Shown piece by piece: positions 34,566 to 45,942 of a stretch of DNA of 64,000 nt. The notes beneath the pieces are model-generated. The model was not told the DNA's origin, searched no databases, and saw only the letters and a list, made by a program, of their open reading frames with translations. Each line of letters starts with the position of its first letter. Within the stretch, counting starts at the first letter, position 1. A program made the position numbers and the translations under genes. Source of the DNA: Cherax quadricarinatus (Eukaryota > Arthropoda > Malacostraca > Decapoda > Parastacidae); assembly GCF_038502225.1 (NCBI RefSeq), contig NC_091293.1:15599507-15663506 (forward strand), written 5' to 3'.

Positions 34566-36135
34566 GGATGGACACTAGTCAGGATAGACACTAGTCAAGA
34601 TAGACACTAGTCAAGATAGACACTAGTCAGGATAGATACTTGTTAGGATAAACACTAGCCAAGATAGACACTAGTCAGGATAGATACTAGTCAGGATAGA
34701 CACTAGTCAAGATAGACACTAGTCAAGATAGACACTAGTCAGGATACATACTAGTTAGGATAGATACTAGTCAGGATAGATACTAGTCAGGATAGACGCT
34801 AGTCAGGATAGACACTAGTCAAGATAGACACTAGTCAGGATAGATACTAGCCAGGATAGATACTAGTTAGGATAGACACTAGTTAGTATAGACACTAGTT
34901 AGGATAGACACTAGTTAGGATAGACACTAGTTAGGATAGACACAAGTCAGGATAGATACTAGTCAGGATAGATACTAGTTAGGATAGACACTAGTTAGGA
35001 TAGACACTAGTCAGGATAGATACTAGTCAGGATAGATACTACTTAGGATAGACACTAGTTAGGATAGACACTAGTTAAGATAGACACTAGTTAGGATAGA
35101 CACTAGTTAGGATAGACACTAGTTAGGATAGACACTAGTTAGGATAGACACTAGTTACGATAGACACTAGTTAGGATAGACACTAGTTAGGATAGATACT
35201 AGTTAGGATAGACACTAGTTAGGATGGACACTAGTCAGGATAGACACTAGTCAGGATAGACACTAGTCAGGATAGACACTAGTCAGGATAGACACTAGTC
35301 AGGATAGACACTAGTCAGGATGGACACTAGTCAGGACAGACACTAGTCAGGATAGACACTAGTCAGGATGGACACTAGTCAGGACAGACACTAGTCAGGA
35401 TAGACACTAGTCAGGATAGACACTAGTCAGGATGGACACTAGTCAGGATAGAGACTAGTCAGGATGGACATTAGTCAGGATAGACACTAGTCAGGATGGA
35501 CACTAGTCAGGATAGACACTAGTCAGGATGGACACTAGTCAGGATAGACACTAGTCAGGATAGACACTAGTCAGGATGGACATTAGTCAGGATAGACACT
35601 AGTCAGGATGGACACTAGTCAGGATAGACACTAGTCAGGATAGACACTAGTCAGGATAGACACTAGTCAGGATAGACACTAGTCAGGATGGACACTAGTC
35701 AGGATAGAGACTAGTCAGGATGGACACTAGTCAGGATAGACACTAGTCAGGATGGACACTAGTCAGGATAGACACTAGTCAGGATAGAGACTAGTCAGGA
35801 TGGACACTAGTCAGGATGGACACTAGTCAGGATAGACACTAGTCAGGATGGACACTAGTCAGGATAGACACTAGTCAGGATGGACACTAGTCAGGATAGA
35901 CACTAGTCAGGATGGACACTAGTCAGGATAGACACTAGTCAGGATGGACACTAGTCAGGATAGACACTAGTCAGGATGGACACTAGTCAGGATAGACACT
36001 AGTCAGGATAGACACTAGTCAGGATAGACACTAGTCAGGATGGACACTAGTCAGGATAGACACTAGTCAGGATGGACACTAGTCAGGATAGAGACTAGTC
36101 AGGATAGACACTAGTCAGGATAGAGACTAGTCACG
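34566..36135. repeat. Satellite, 16-bp unit, about 98 copies
   Basis: The unit AGGATAGACACTAGTC (one ACTAGT site) runs 1.57 kb. The left third is rich in TTAGGATAG and GATACTAG variants. The right two thirds alternate GATAGACAC and GATGGACAC, in places strictly, giving a 32-base higher-order step. It sits 300 bases before the second integrin exon. Confidence 0.97.
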
Positions 36136-36420
36136 ATTAATAATCAACACGACATAAATATAGCCTAATATCTAACCAGGATTACAGTGATCTGCGAACT
36201 TAGAAGTTATTTTAGACATGATACTGATTCATTAGACATATAAGATCACTCTTACGTGAAAATCTTTGGTTAAATTAAATATAACTGGGTCAACATGTGT
36301 AAAAATTTGTGCTCCAATTCCTTGAATCAAGAACTCTCTAACAGTATTTAGACAACTTCCTTACAGAGGCGTGGACAAAATCCCGTAACACGTGACCTTA
36401 GTCACCCTGAGGTTCTAACT
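36136..36420. other. Intron end with no repeat recognised
   Basis: Unique-looking intron sequence between the 16-bp satellite and exon 2. A CTAAC at 36415-36419 (TTCTAACTTG) could act as a branch point about 25 bases before the acceptor. Confidence 0.4.
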
Positions 36421-36442
36421 TGTGTGTGTATGTGTGTGGCAG

Positions 36443-36609
36443 AGTGGTGGTGGGGGCGCCTAGGGGTAGAAGCTCCCCAGAGGGAGTGCCCAGGGGAAGT
36501 AACGCCATGGGTACCAACTACAGCTTACCACTGGGGAACATCCATGTGTGTGGTCCCTTCACTGATCACTGTCACCCACTGCCTTCACTGCCCAGCCTCT
36601 CTTACCAGG
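36443..36609 (+). CDS. Integrin alpha subunit, second coding exon
   Basis: With the split Arg codon the exon reads VVVGAPRGRSSPEGVPRGSN, AMGTNYSLPLGNIHVCGPFT, DHCHPLPSLPSLSYQ. The (V/L)VVGAPRG motif after QQGEKR is the hallmark of the first FG-GAP blade of integrin alpha chains. The following G(N/A)IHVC is where the blade leads into its conserved Cys (GAVYxC). The exon ends in phase 1 at CCAGG|GTGAGT, a strong donor (36610). Reading on past it meets a stop by 36650, which supports splicing there. The next exon was not found in the remaining window. Confidence 0.72.
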
Positions 36610-37410
36610 GTGAGTATACTGTCCATGGTGAGTACACTGTCCACGGGTGAGTATACTGCCCAAGATGTGTTTACTGTCTCTTCCTTCACTGCCTAGCCTC
36701 TCTTACCAGGGTGAGTATAGTGTCAAGGGTAAGTATACTGTCCAGGGTGAGTATACTGTCCACGGGTGAGTAAACTGCCCAGGATGTGTTTACTGTCTCT
36801 TCCTTCACTGCCCAGCCTCTCTTACCAGGGTGAGTATAGTGTTAAGGGTGAGTATACTGTCCTCGGATGAGTATACTGTCCAGCGTGAGTATACTGTCCA
36901 CGGGTGAGTATACTGTCCAGTGTGAGTATACTGTCCAGTGTGAGTATACTGCCCAGGATGTGTTTACTGTCTCTGCATTCACTGCCCAGCCTCTCTTACC
37001 AGGGTGAGTATAGTGTCAAGGGTGAGTATACTGTCCACGGGTGAGTATACTGTCCAGTGTGAGTATACTGTCCACGGGTGAGTAAACTGCCCAGGATGTG
37101 TTTATTGTCTCTTCCTTCATTGCCCAGCCTCTCTTACCAGGGTGAGTATAGTGTCAAGGGTGAGTATACTGTCCTCGGATGAATTTACTGTCTCTCCCTT
37201 CACTGCCCAGTCTCTCTTACCAGGGTGAGTATAGTGTCCAGGGTGAGAATACTGTCCAGAGTGAGTATACTGTCCAGAGTGAGTATACTGTCCAGGGTGA
37301 GTATACTGTCCACGTGTGAGAATACTGTCCAGAGTGAGTATACTGTCCAGAGTGAATATACTGTCCAGGGTGAGTATACTGTCCAGGGTGAGTATACTGT
37401 CCAGGGTGTT
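36572..37410. repeat. Compound minisatellite that includes copies of exon 2's end and splice donor
   Basis: A short unit GTGAGTATACTGTCCA(G/C)GG is repeated throughout. A longer unit CTTCACTGCCCAGCCTCTCT and TACCAGGGTGAGTATA, which is the end of exon 2 plus its donor, recurs at about 36685, 36803, 36979, 37115 and 37200. The array therefore carries at least five extra copies of a strong splice donor. Confidence 0.9.
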
Positions 37411-37639
37411 TTTGTTCCCCAATCCCTTTTAGTTTTCCTCATCTGTGACGCTCAGTTTCATGACTCTACAATCTCTCTTCTTAGCAGCTGTTTCTCTCTC
37501 CCAAACTCACTTCTACGAAATCTGTTTTTTTTTCATTCCCTAGATTTCCAATTTTCAAAATCTTAGCAACACTCTCCATTCTCTAGATATCAAATTCAAT
37601 TTCCGTCAGATTAATACCCGTCGCGGTAATCTAATAATG

Positions 37640-37922
37640 CATCTCTTCCATTTGTCACTGTTGCTTCCGGTATTTCTTCTCCTGTTTCTCTTGTCCTCTA
37701 CATAACTTTGGAGAAACTGGCCTCTGCCTGACAGACTTGAAGAGGACAAAAGGTGTGTTCACCTTGCCAGAGATCACAGTCATCTTATTAACTGGTCTTC
37801 TACTTACACTATCTACCCTTCTTCTAGGCTTCACAGACGTCGTTTTGTTGAATCATCTATTATATACAATTTTATTAACATTAATTTTAGCCCTGGTTTT
37901 TCTACTGCAGGTTCCTGACTCT
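37640..37922 (+). pseudogene. Penelope-like element, GIY-YIG endonuclease remnant
   Basis: The plus strand reads NFGETGLCLTD (a degenerate YIGxTGRxLxDR box), then, after a one-base shift, RLEEDKRCVHLARDHSHLIN, WSSTYTIYPSSRLHRRRFVE, SSIIYNFININFSPGF to a stop at 37918. The His residues, the LINW block, RRxFVESSxI and N-(I/L)N-xxxGF order is that of Penelope-type GIY-YIG endonucleases. No RT is present upstream. Confidence 0.65.
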
Positions 37923-37924
37923 TT

Positions 37925-38940
37925 GTAAACACTGTTAAATGCTCTTATTGTATCGTCGGGACACTTCATCTGACCTATGCCGCCTCCTCCTCCTCCTCTC
38001 CCTCCTTTAGACCTGTCTTTTGACTTTCCTCTTCCCTTCTTCCTTATATTTTCTAGCTTCGGGCACCAGGCTTGCTACATTTCTTCTCTGCCTCCTTGAG
38101 GGTTGGTGTTACAGTGTTGACGTACTTTAGTCTCCACCACCTTGAAAGGTTTGAAGACTGCATCACTAGTCATGCCTGATGTAGGCCAATAACTCTCCTC
38201 TATATTTTGCTCTTTTATACCACTACTGCTACTACTGCTGCTGCTATTACTTTATATTAGGTGTTATCAGTGATTTCGCTGGACATAAACCAGAAAAGAC
38301 GCTTCAAGTGTTGGTGAGGTTAGGTAAGATTTGTTAGGAAACAAACGGGTCTTAGTTATATGCTGGCAAATACTAAGAGTGTTGAATGTTGTCTGTACAT
38401 ACAAAAGACATTTCGTGATGGTAATCAGACGAGAAGGAACACCTACAGGGCCCAGCCAGCCAGTTGATCTCAGGTATGTTTCTCACTTGGTGGTGTGTTA
38501 GGAAAGCCCTCATACCTTCCGTGTTTCAGTTAAGCAGACTGCAGTCCGTGGATCTGAGCAAGGCCAGGTAGTGGTTTGAGAATAAGGTGGTGTCAGAATA
38601 AGGGCTTAGGTATGGTCGTTACTGCTAGAAGGTGTCAATGTGTCAGCTAAACGTACTGTGTACCGCTTCTCTGAAGTCCCACTCACACCGGCGATCAGTG
38701 TGCTGGAATATTAACCTGGTAATGGATCCAGGGGCCAGATATCTACAGGAAGTCACTCAAGTGAGTGTTACAGTGCTCAGTGCACACTTGTTTGCTGTGC
38801 TTTAGTCTACCACTGCCAAGTGGTTTCAGAGATGTGGGGAACCTGACATTTCTAAGGTCGTGATTGACATAAATCCTGTAATGTCAGAATCAGTTAGGTA
38901 AGCTTTACCAACTTCCCTCGCTCTCTGACATATGGTCCTT
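37925..38940. other. Interval with no recognised gene
   Basis: About 1 kb with short frames. It probably includes the 3' untranslated part of the Penelope remnant. I looked for a third integrin exon here and found no propeller motif. Confidence 0.45.
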
Positions 38941-38984
38941 TGGTCTTCTCTAACTCTCACCCCAACTGTGACTTGACACTAGCT

Positions 38985-40430
38985 ACCACCATCACCAGCA
39001 CCATCATCACCACTACCAGTGCCAACACTGCATCCATTAACACTAACACCAGTAGAAGCAACGCTTCCACTAACACCAACACTGCCTCCTACACCACCAG
39101 CACCAACACTGCCTCCACCACCACCAGCACTGCTTCCACTACCACCAGCACCAAGACTTCCTCCATCACCACCAGCACCAACACTGCCTCCATCACCAAC
39201 AGCACCAACACTGCCTCCACCATCACCAGCACCAAGACTTCCTCCATCACCACCAGCACCAACACTGCCTCCGTTACCACCAGCACCAACACTGCCTCCA
39301 CCACCAACAGCACCAACACTGCCTCCATCACCACCAGCACCAACACTGCCTCCACCACCACCACCAGCACCTAGACTTCCTCCATCACCACCAGCACCAA
39401 CACTGCCTCCATCACCAACAGCACCAACACTGCCTCCACCATTACCAGCACCAAGACTTCCTCCATCACCACCTGCACCAGCACTGCCTCCATTACCACC
39501 AGCACCAACACTGCCTCCACCACCAACAGCACCAACACTGCCTCCATCACCACCAGCACCAACACTGCCTCCATCACCACCAGCACCAACACTGCCTCCA
39601 CCACCACCAGCACCAACACTGCCTGTACCACCACCAGCACCAACACTGCCTGCACCACCACCACCACCAGCACCAGAACTTCCTCCATCACCACCAGCAC
39701 CAACACTGCCTCCATCACCACCAGCACCAACACTGCCTCCACCATCACCAGCACCAAGACTTCCTCCATCACCACCTGCACCAGCACTGCCTCCATTACC
39801 ACCAGCACCAACACTGCCTCCACCACCAACAGCACCAACACTGCCTCCATCACCACCAGCACCAACACTGCCTCCATCACCACCAGCACCAACACTGCCT
39901 CCACCACCACCAGCACCAACACTGCCTGTACCACCACCAGCACCAACACTGCCTGCACCACCACCACCACCAGCACCAGAACTTCCTCCATCACCACCAG
40001 CACCAACACTGCCTCCATCACCACCAGCACCAGCACTGCCTCTACCACCACCAACACTGTCTTAATCAATACCACCATCAATATTATCAGTACTGCCTCC
40101 AGTAACAATAGCACCAACAGTGCCTCCACCTGCACCACCACTATCAGCATAAACATTGCCTCCACTAACTCTCGCACCAGCATTACCACTACCACTTGCA
40201 CCAACACTACCACTACCACCAGCACAAGCACTGTCTCCAGTAACACCAACGCTGCCTCCACCAACACAAGCAACAACACTGCTTCCATTAATACCAGCAC
40301 CAACACTGCCTCCGCCAACTCCAGCACCAACACTTCCACAAGCACCAACACCTCCACAAGCACCAACACTACCTCCACCAACACCTGCGCCAACACTGCC
40401 TCCTCCAACAACAACATAGGTTAGATGATA
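38985..40430 (+). repeat. ACC/CCA-rich minisatellite with a 303-bp higher-order unit
   Basis: A 24-/21-base unit (CCACCAGCACCAACACTGCC TCCA) runs through the region. Two long units of 303 bases (39376-39678 and 39679-39981) are nearly identical, and a third starts at 39982. One frame reads Thr/Ser/Asn-rich (38940-39374), another Pro-rich PPAPTLPPSPPAPTLPP (39019-40065). The switch between frames and open frames on the opposite strand suggest a repeat and not a mucin-like gene, but a coding origin cannot be excluded. Confidence 0.9.
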
Positions 40431-41180
40431 GTCTCATCACCAAGCAACACCTCAGTTCAGCGGCAAGATCCACCAGGACCTTCAAACCACGGTCACATCC
40501 CCAGCAGAATGTAATTTATCGTGTGCCCCTGTCAGTCCTACTGCCTCGCTGACCAGATATCACTGGTCACCTCTCCACCAATACCCAACCCAAAAAAAGC
40601 TCTCCAGCAACAACCCAACAAGAGACCTCCCCCAACAAAAGCTCTCCATCACCACCGACCAATATTGCCATCGACGTGCCTACCATCTACCAATATCACC
40701 GGAGTATTGCACACTGTTCTCTCGCTATTTCCAGGTGAGATAGACAGTTTAGCTCTGCCGTGATAGACGGTTTAGACCGTCTGTGCAAGACGCGATGAAC
40801 AGTCCAGCTCTACTCTGCAAGAACCTCTGACAGTTCAGGTCTACCGTGTCCAGATACAATAGCCGCTGAGATAGACAGTTGAGCTCTGCCGTGGGTGACA
40901 CCACACACACGGCAACAAGACAGTTCTCCGAGTGTCAGTATCCAGTTTACAGGAGGTCGTCACCAGTTGTGAGACTTCCACCTGTTTTTTTCCTCCCCGA
41001 TTCTGTTAAAGAAAAATTTGCCTTGTGATCAGTGTCTCGAATATCTTCTCGAAATGCATAATTTTGGAATTCAATCTCTTATAGGTTCGTATACCACCTA
41101 TTGTTATCAAATCGTTTTATTTACAGCAAATCGAAACGATTGTTGTGTACTAATACAGAGAATTTTTCATTTTGATATAA
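40431..41180. other. Interval with no recognised gene
   Basis: Contains a few short local duplications (GATAGACAGTTTAGCTCTGC near 40740 and 40877). No family features in the frames. Confidence 0.45.
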
Positions 41181-41187
41181 TGATTGA

Positions 41188-41191
41188 TGAC

Positions 41192-41230
<39 letters not shown>
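41188..41230. repeat. (AAT)n microsatellite
   Basis: About 40 bases of AAT directly next to a Penelope-type terminal fragment. Confidence 0.95.
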
Positions 41231-41236
41231 AAAAGT

Positions 41237-41337
41237 CACAACACCGTGACTGGAACAGTCCACAAAAAACCCTCACTAAAGAGTCTAAAACTTATGACAA
41301 CGTTACAGTTCGACTTGGACCATTAACTAGTCACACA
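41237..41337 (-). repeat. Penelope-type terminal repeat, single arm
   Basis: On the minus strand GACTAGTTAATGGTCCAAGT, CGAACTGTAACGTTGTCATA, then AGTTTTAGACTC and TGTTCCAGTCACGGTG match the arms of the palindrome at 4497-4646. The GAAACG core is mutated to GTAACG. Confidence 0.65.
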
Positions 41338-41554
41338 GAAGCGCGAAGAGAAGGGAGTCAAAATATAAACGAGAGGGTGGGTGTGGGGGGGGGGGGGTCA
41401 GAGGACAGGGGAGGTAGAAATGGAAAAGGAGTAATAATAATGTAGAAAGTAGTAGAGACACAACAGTGATCGATCTGACAATACGAAAGAAGTGATGGCA
41501 GTGAAAAAACAGGAAGAGAGAGGAGAGTAAGCGAAAAAATAATTGTAAAGGTGG

Positions 41555-41845
<291 letters not shown>

Positions 41846-42190
41846 TAATGGAGATAGTCTAAAGAAGAAGAGAAGAAAGGAGCACTGCAGGAAAGGTAAT
41901 GTCCCACGGGGGTAGAGCAAAATCCCATCGGGACAAAACCCGTAAGACAGAACCCATCAGGCAGAAGACTAGAAAGTACAAGAAAATGAAGGAAAGGTAG
42001 GGAGAGGATGAGATAAAGATCAGATCAAGTCACGAGTATTCTAAAACTTGGAGCATTTGACACTACCGAGAAAGAAAGACATCTACAGAGACAAAGCCAG
42101 GACTAAGAGTCTATGATTTGTATTAGGAAAGTTGTGTATACGGGATTATTCAGCATGCCTCATATTAATTAACTGGTCATTTGCTAAAAC

Positions 42191-42233
42191 TGTGTATAAG
42201 GGATGCTTCTTGTTGAAGCATCCCTTATACACA
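42191..42233. repeat. Perfect hairpin, 19-bp arms, 5-base loop
   Basis: TGTGTATAAGGGATGCTTC (42191-42209) and its exact complement (42215-42233) flank TTGTT. Outer sequence (ATTTGTATTAGGAAAGTTGTG before, CACAAATTTCCTAATATGAG after) is also partly inverted, giving a larger imperfect palindrome from about 42110. No gene context. Confidence 0.85.
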
Positions 42234-42264
42234 AATTTCCTAATATGAGTCTTAGTCCTGGATT

Positions 42265-42738
42265 TGTCGCTGTGGCGCACATCAATCAAATAACTGTTGC
42301 AGTAAATGTGTCTGGCAAATTTAAGAATAGCGTTTCGACATCTGAGGAGTCATTTACGACACTGTACACCGTACACTGTACACACTGTACGTCAGGAACT
42401 CAACCTGACGACACTGGAAGACAGGAGGACTCAGATGAATTGACAAGGTGAACAGGGACAGAATGTTTCAGAGAAGGGAAACAGTAACAAGAAGGAGCAA
42501 CTGGAAGTTGAAAACTCAGATAATTGTCAAGAAGTATTTCTTTTGCCGTAGAGTTATCAGGAAATGAAATAATCTGAGTGAAACGGTAGAGGCTGGATCC
42601 ATATATAACTTTAAGAAGAGGTACGATGAAGCTCTTTTTGCCTGGAGAGAGAGTGGACCTACTAGCGACCAGTTAAGAGGCGGGGCCAAGAGCTGTGACT
42701 CGACCCCTGCAACCACATACACGTGAGTACACACACAC
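42265..42738 (+). pseudogene. CR1-type LINE 3' fragment
   Basis: Sequence from the AHINQITVAV block through a deletion, then ETVAGSIYNFKKRYDEA-like sequence in broken frames, to AGAGGCGGGGCCAAGAGCTG, CGACCCCTGCAACCACATAC, GTGAGTACACACACAC. It ends with the CR1 tail and a short (AC)n run. Confidence 0.8.
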
Positions 42739-42744
42739 ACATAC

Positions 42745-43136
42745 AGAAAATATAGTCCCAATTTAAAAAAAAATGAGACAGACACGCAGCATTAAATTAC
42801 AGACCAGTGTCACTGACATGTATAGTATGCAGTCATGGAGAAGATTATCAGGAGAAGAGTGGTGGAACACCTAGAAAGGAATGATCTTATCAGCGACAAC
42901 CAGCACGGAGTTCTATGACAAGGTGACACCACTAAGAAAAGAGAGAGAGGGGAGAGTAGACTGCGTTTTTTTGGGTACTGTAAGTAGGCTTTTGACACAG
43001 TTTCATATAAGAGATTAGTGCAAAAGCTGGAGGACCAGGCAGATATAACAGGGAAGGCACTGAAATGGATCAGAGAATACCTGACGGGAAGATATCAGCA
43101 AGTCATAGTACGTGATGAGGTGTCAGAGTGGGCGCT
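42745..43136 (+). pseudogene. CR1-type LINE, RT fragment
   Basis: Begins at the IVPIxKKxDRHAALNYRP equivalent and runs in broken frames through EKIIRRRVVEHLERNDLI, a deletion of the HGFxxGKSC block, VSYKRLVQKLEDQADITG and KALKWIREYLTGR, stopping at the VSEWA codons. It starts right after the (AC)n tail of the previous CR1 and is cut at 43137 by an LTR. Confidence 0.85.
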
Positions 43137-44092
43137 TGTTGCGAATAAGAAATTTTTTTAAAGAACTTCAGAATGTGGCCTGTTACCATTTATCTCTTAT
43201 GCAACAAGATTTTTGGATCCGAGTTATAGGTATTTTAGAGTCTAGGGGAAATAATTTCAACTGGGAAACTCCATAGAATAATATTCAAATTTATTAAAGT
43301 ATTTAAATACAATACTTTATCTTCTCTTTGTAGTTAATTTAACTTAATACTTTGTACAATAAATTTACCATATACATTTAGTTCAAAATCATGGAAATGT
43401 CATATTAATAAGGAAGTTTAATTATTCTTCCTGTATCTAAGTCCTCATTAATATTTACGTCTCTTTCTTAACAAGACTGTAGACTCAAAATACAAAAGGT
43501 ACAAGATTTAACAAGACCTTTGAATCTGGCTGTAAAGTATCTATGGATTACTGAACTGACCAAGAATATAAATATCAAAAGAGTCTTTCAAAGTAATGAG
43601 GAACAAAGTGAGTCAGCTCTATAGTCCAATTCTTAAAACCATTCAACTGTACACCGTAAGAGCCGATATACGATCAGTTGTCAGGGCTAGAGCTGGGAGC
43701 AGACTGACTACTTGCCAGTCTGTTGACGTGTTGTCAGGTTGGATCAGCTGAGCCACGTCAGCCAGCCGGACGTAAACAATTGAACAATTCACCGGATGGT
43801 TCCGAGACTTAAACTCTATATACACAAGAAATCCTACCTAACCATAATAGTAAAATAATAGTGATAATTACAAAATAGTGATAATAACGATAATAGTGAT
43901 AATAACAATAATAGTGATAACAAAATAGTGATAATACCATGGTATTTTTCATATATTAACAGATAATAATATAACGCCGAAAGTCTCTATTTTAGCTATA
44001 AACGGGGACTTTCGCGCTATAATATTAAGTGATGAACATTTTCTCTTACAACAGTTAAATAACACAGGATGACCAATTTCGAAGATATAACA
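43137..44092 (-). mobile_element. LTR of a Ty3/gypsy element, 956 bp
   Basis: On the minus strand the segment starts TGTTATATCTTCG and ends CGCAACA (TG...CA ends). It is preceded by a purine run, GGGGGGGG at 44093-44100, as expected for a polypurine tract next to a 3' LTR. The gypsy pol frame lies upstream on the same strand. Only this LTR is present, so the boundaries rest on end motifs and the abrupt end of the CR1 match at 43136. Confidence 0.65.
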
Positions 44093-44500
44093 CCCCCCCC
44101 GTACGACAATAGGTCGCAGTAGGGAGTTTGCAAGTGTCCTTGGTAATATCTCCTTTACAGTAAGCGCCCTCTTGGTAAATAAGGCATGTAGTATGACGGA
44201 AGAATGGAGAAGAAATAACTCGATCAGCATGGTTATTTGCCAGAGGATGAGCTTTTGGAACAACGGCCGGAAGAACTATCTGGAGTGGCTTCCATCACAA
44301 TTCGAGAATAGGAGTCTCGGACATGACTGTCAGGGTCATCCATGTGTACCTAATACTTCGTCCCATCAACGAAACGGCTTTCATAGTCATACTGTCAATA
44401 TAAAAGAAAATCATTAACAAAAATATATAATATACATATAAATTAGGCTCTAAGAGTACTCATTTCTTAACTTTACATTTTAAGGTATACATTTTTTTTA

Positions 44501-45940
44501 TTAGGGGCGAGAAAGAGCATCAGCAATTATGTTAAGGGACCCACTTAAGTGTTGAATACTAATCAGATAAGGTTGGATCCTCAGAGCCCACCTGAGGATT
44601 CGGGTGTTCTTTGATTTCATAATATAAATTAAAGGGTTGTGATCAGAAAATACCATAATTTTATGGGGGGAGGTTCCCAGATAAATGTCAAAATGTTCCA
44701 AAGATATTACTAGGGCAAGAGCTTCTTTCTCTACAGTGGCGTAATTCTTTTGGTGACGTTTTAACTTTGAAGAAAAATAAGATATAGGATGCATAATATC
44801 AGTAGAGGGGGATTTCTGAAGTAACACCGCCCCCACAGCATAACCGCTGGCATCGATGTGTAAATAGAAGGGTTGATTAAAGTCAGGACTTTTCAATACG
44901 GGTGACAAAGAAAGCAACCGATTCAACCGATTAAAAGCTATCTCACAATCTTTCGTCCAGCAAAACTTCATCTTACTACTGGTTAACTCAGTAAGTGGAG
45001 ATGCAACCTGAGAAAAATTAGGACAGAAACGTCGATAATAACCAGTCATTCCAAGGAACCTCTGTATAGACTTTCTATCTTGAGGGATAGGAAACTCGGC
45101 AATTGCCCTAACTTTTACATCAACAGGACGTACCTCACCTTGACCTATACAAAAACCGAGGTATTTAATCTTGGCTTGTCCAAACTGACACTTGGCTAAA
45201 TTTATGGTGAAGTTGTACTTTTCTAACTTCTTAAATAAGGTTTCCAGGCTAATTAAATGTTGCTCCCACTCATTGCTATATATAACAAGATCATCTAGAT
45301 ATGCATCCACTCCTTCTAAATCATTGGTCAGCAGGTTCATCAGGCGCTGAAAGGTAGAGGCCGCGTTACACAACCCGAAGGGCATAACACGATAATTGAA
45401 TAATCCGCCTTGTATAGTAAATGCGGATATTTCTTGGGCTCGCTGGGTAAGCGGCACTTGGTAATAACCCCTTAATAAATCCAGGCGGGTGACATAGGCG
45501 GCTCCTGATACTCTGTCTATTAGATCATCAATACGGGGTAGTGGGAAACCATCTGGTACCGTGAGAGCATTAACCTTACGATAATCAGTGCACATTCTAG
45601 AAGTTCCATCAGGCTTGGGAACTAATATACAGGGCGAGGCCCACGGACTTTTACTCCGTTCTATGAGTCCATGGGACAACAAAAATTATATTTCTTTGTT
45701 TAATGTTTCTTGTTTGAGTGGACTTGCCCTATAAGGTGACTGTTTGCAAGGCTTTGCTCCTTGTACATCTATGTCGTGAATTCCCAATGTACAACACCTA
45801 GGGACGTCATCGAATAAAACCTCATAACGTAATATCAAGTCTTTGATATCTTTTGCTTTCTTTAAATCAAGGTCCATAAGAAAGGTATCAAGAGATTGCA
45901 ATGTCTCTGAATTTTTTAAACGTACTACACCATATTGGTG
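44501..45940 (-). pseudogene. Ty3/gypsy pol remnant: reverse transcriptase and RNase H
   Basis: The minus strand encodes YEVLFDDVPRC and the pre-RT linker (45690-45940), an in-frame TAA at 45686, then an uninterrupted 393-codon RT/RNase H stretch. It has PWASPCILVPKPDGTSRMC, YRKVN, RLDLLRGYYQ (first Asp), FGLCNAASTFQRLM, AYLDDLVIYS (about residue 130) and FLGMTGYYRRF. RNase H follows with HIDASGYAVGAVLLQ, EKEALAL, SDHNPL and IADALSRP before a stop. Protease is missing at the left break with CR1 sequence. Integrase is missing between here and the LTR. The stop and the lost domains make it non-autonomous. Confidence 0.93.
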
Positions 45941-45942
45941 TG

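Noticed and set aside
36420..36650. Exon 2 read on through to the stop at 36650 as a final exon
   Set aside because: An integrin alpha chain continues for many hundred residues. The strong donor at 36610 and the repeat nature of the following codons argue for splicing.
43949..44263. 104-codon minus-strand frame as integrase of the gypsy element
   Set aside because: No zinc-binding or DDE-type motif. The frame overlaps the LTR.
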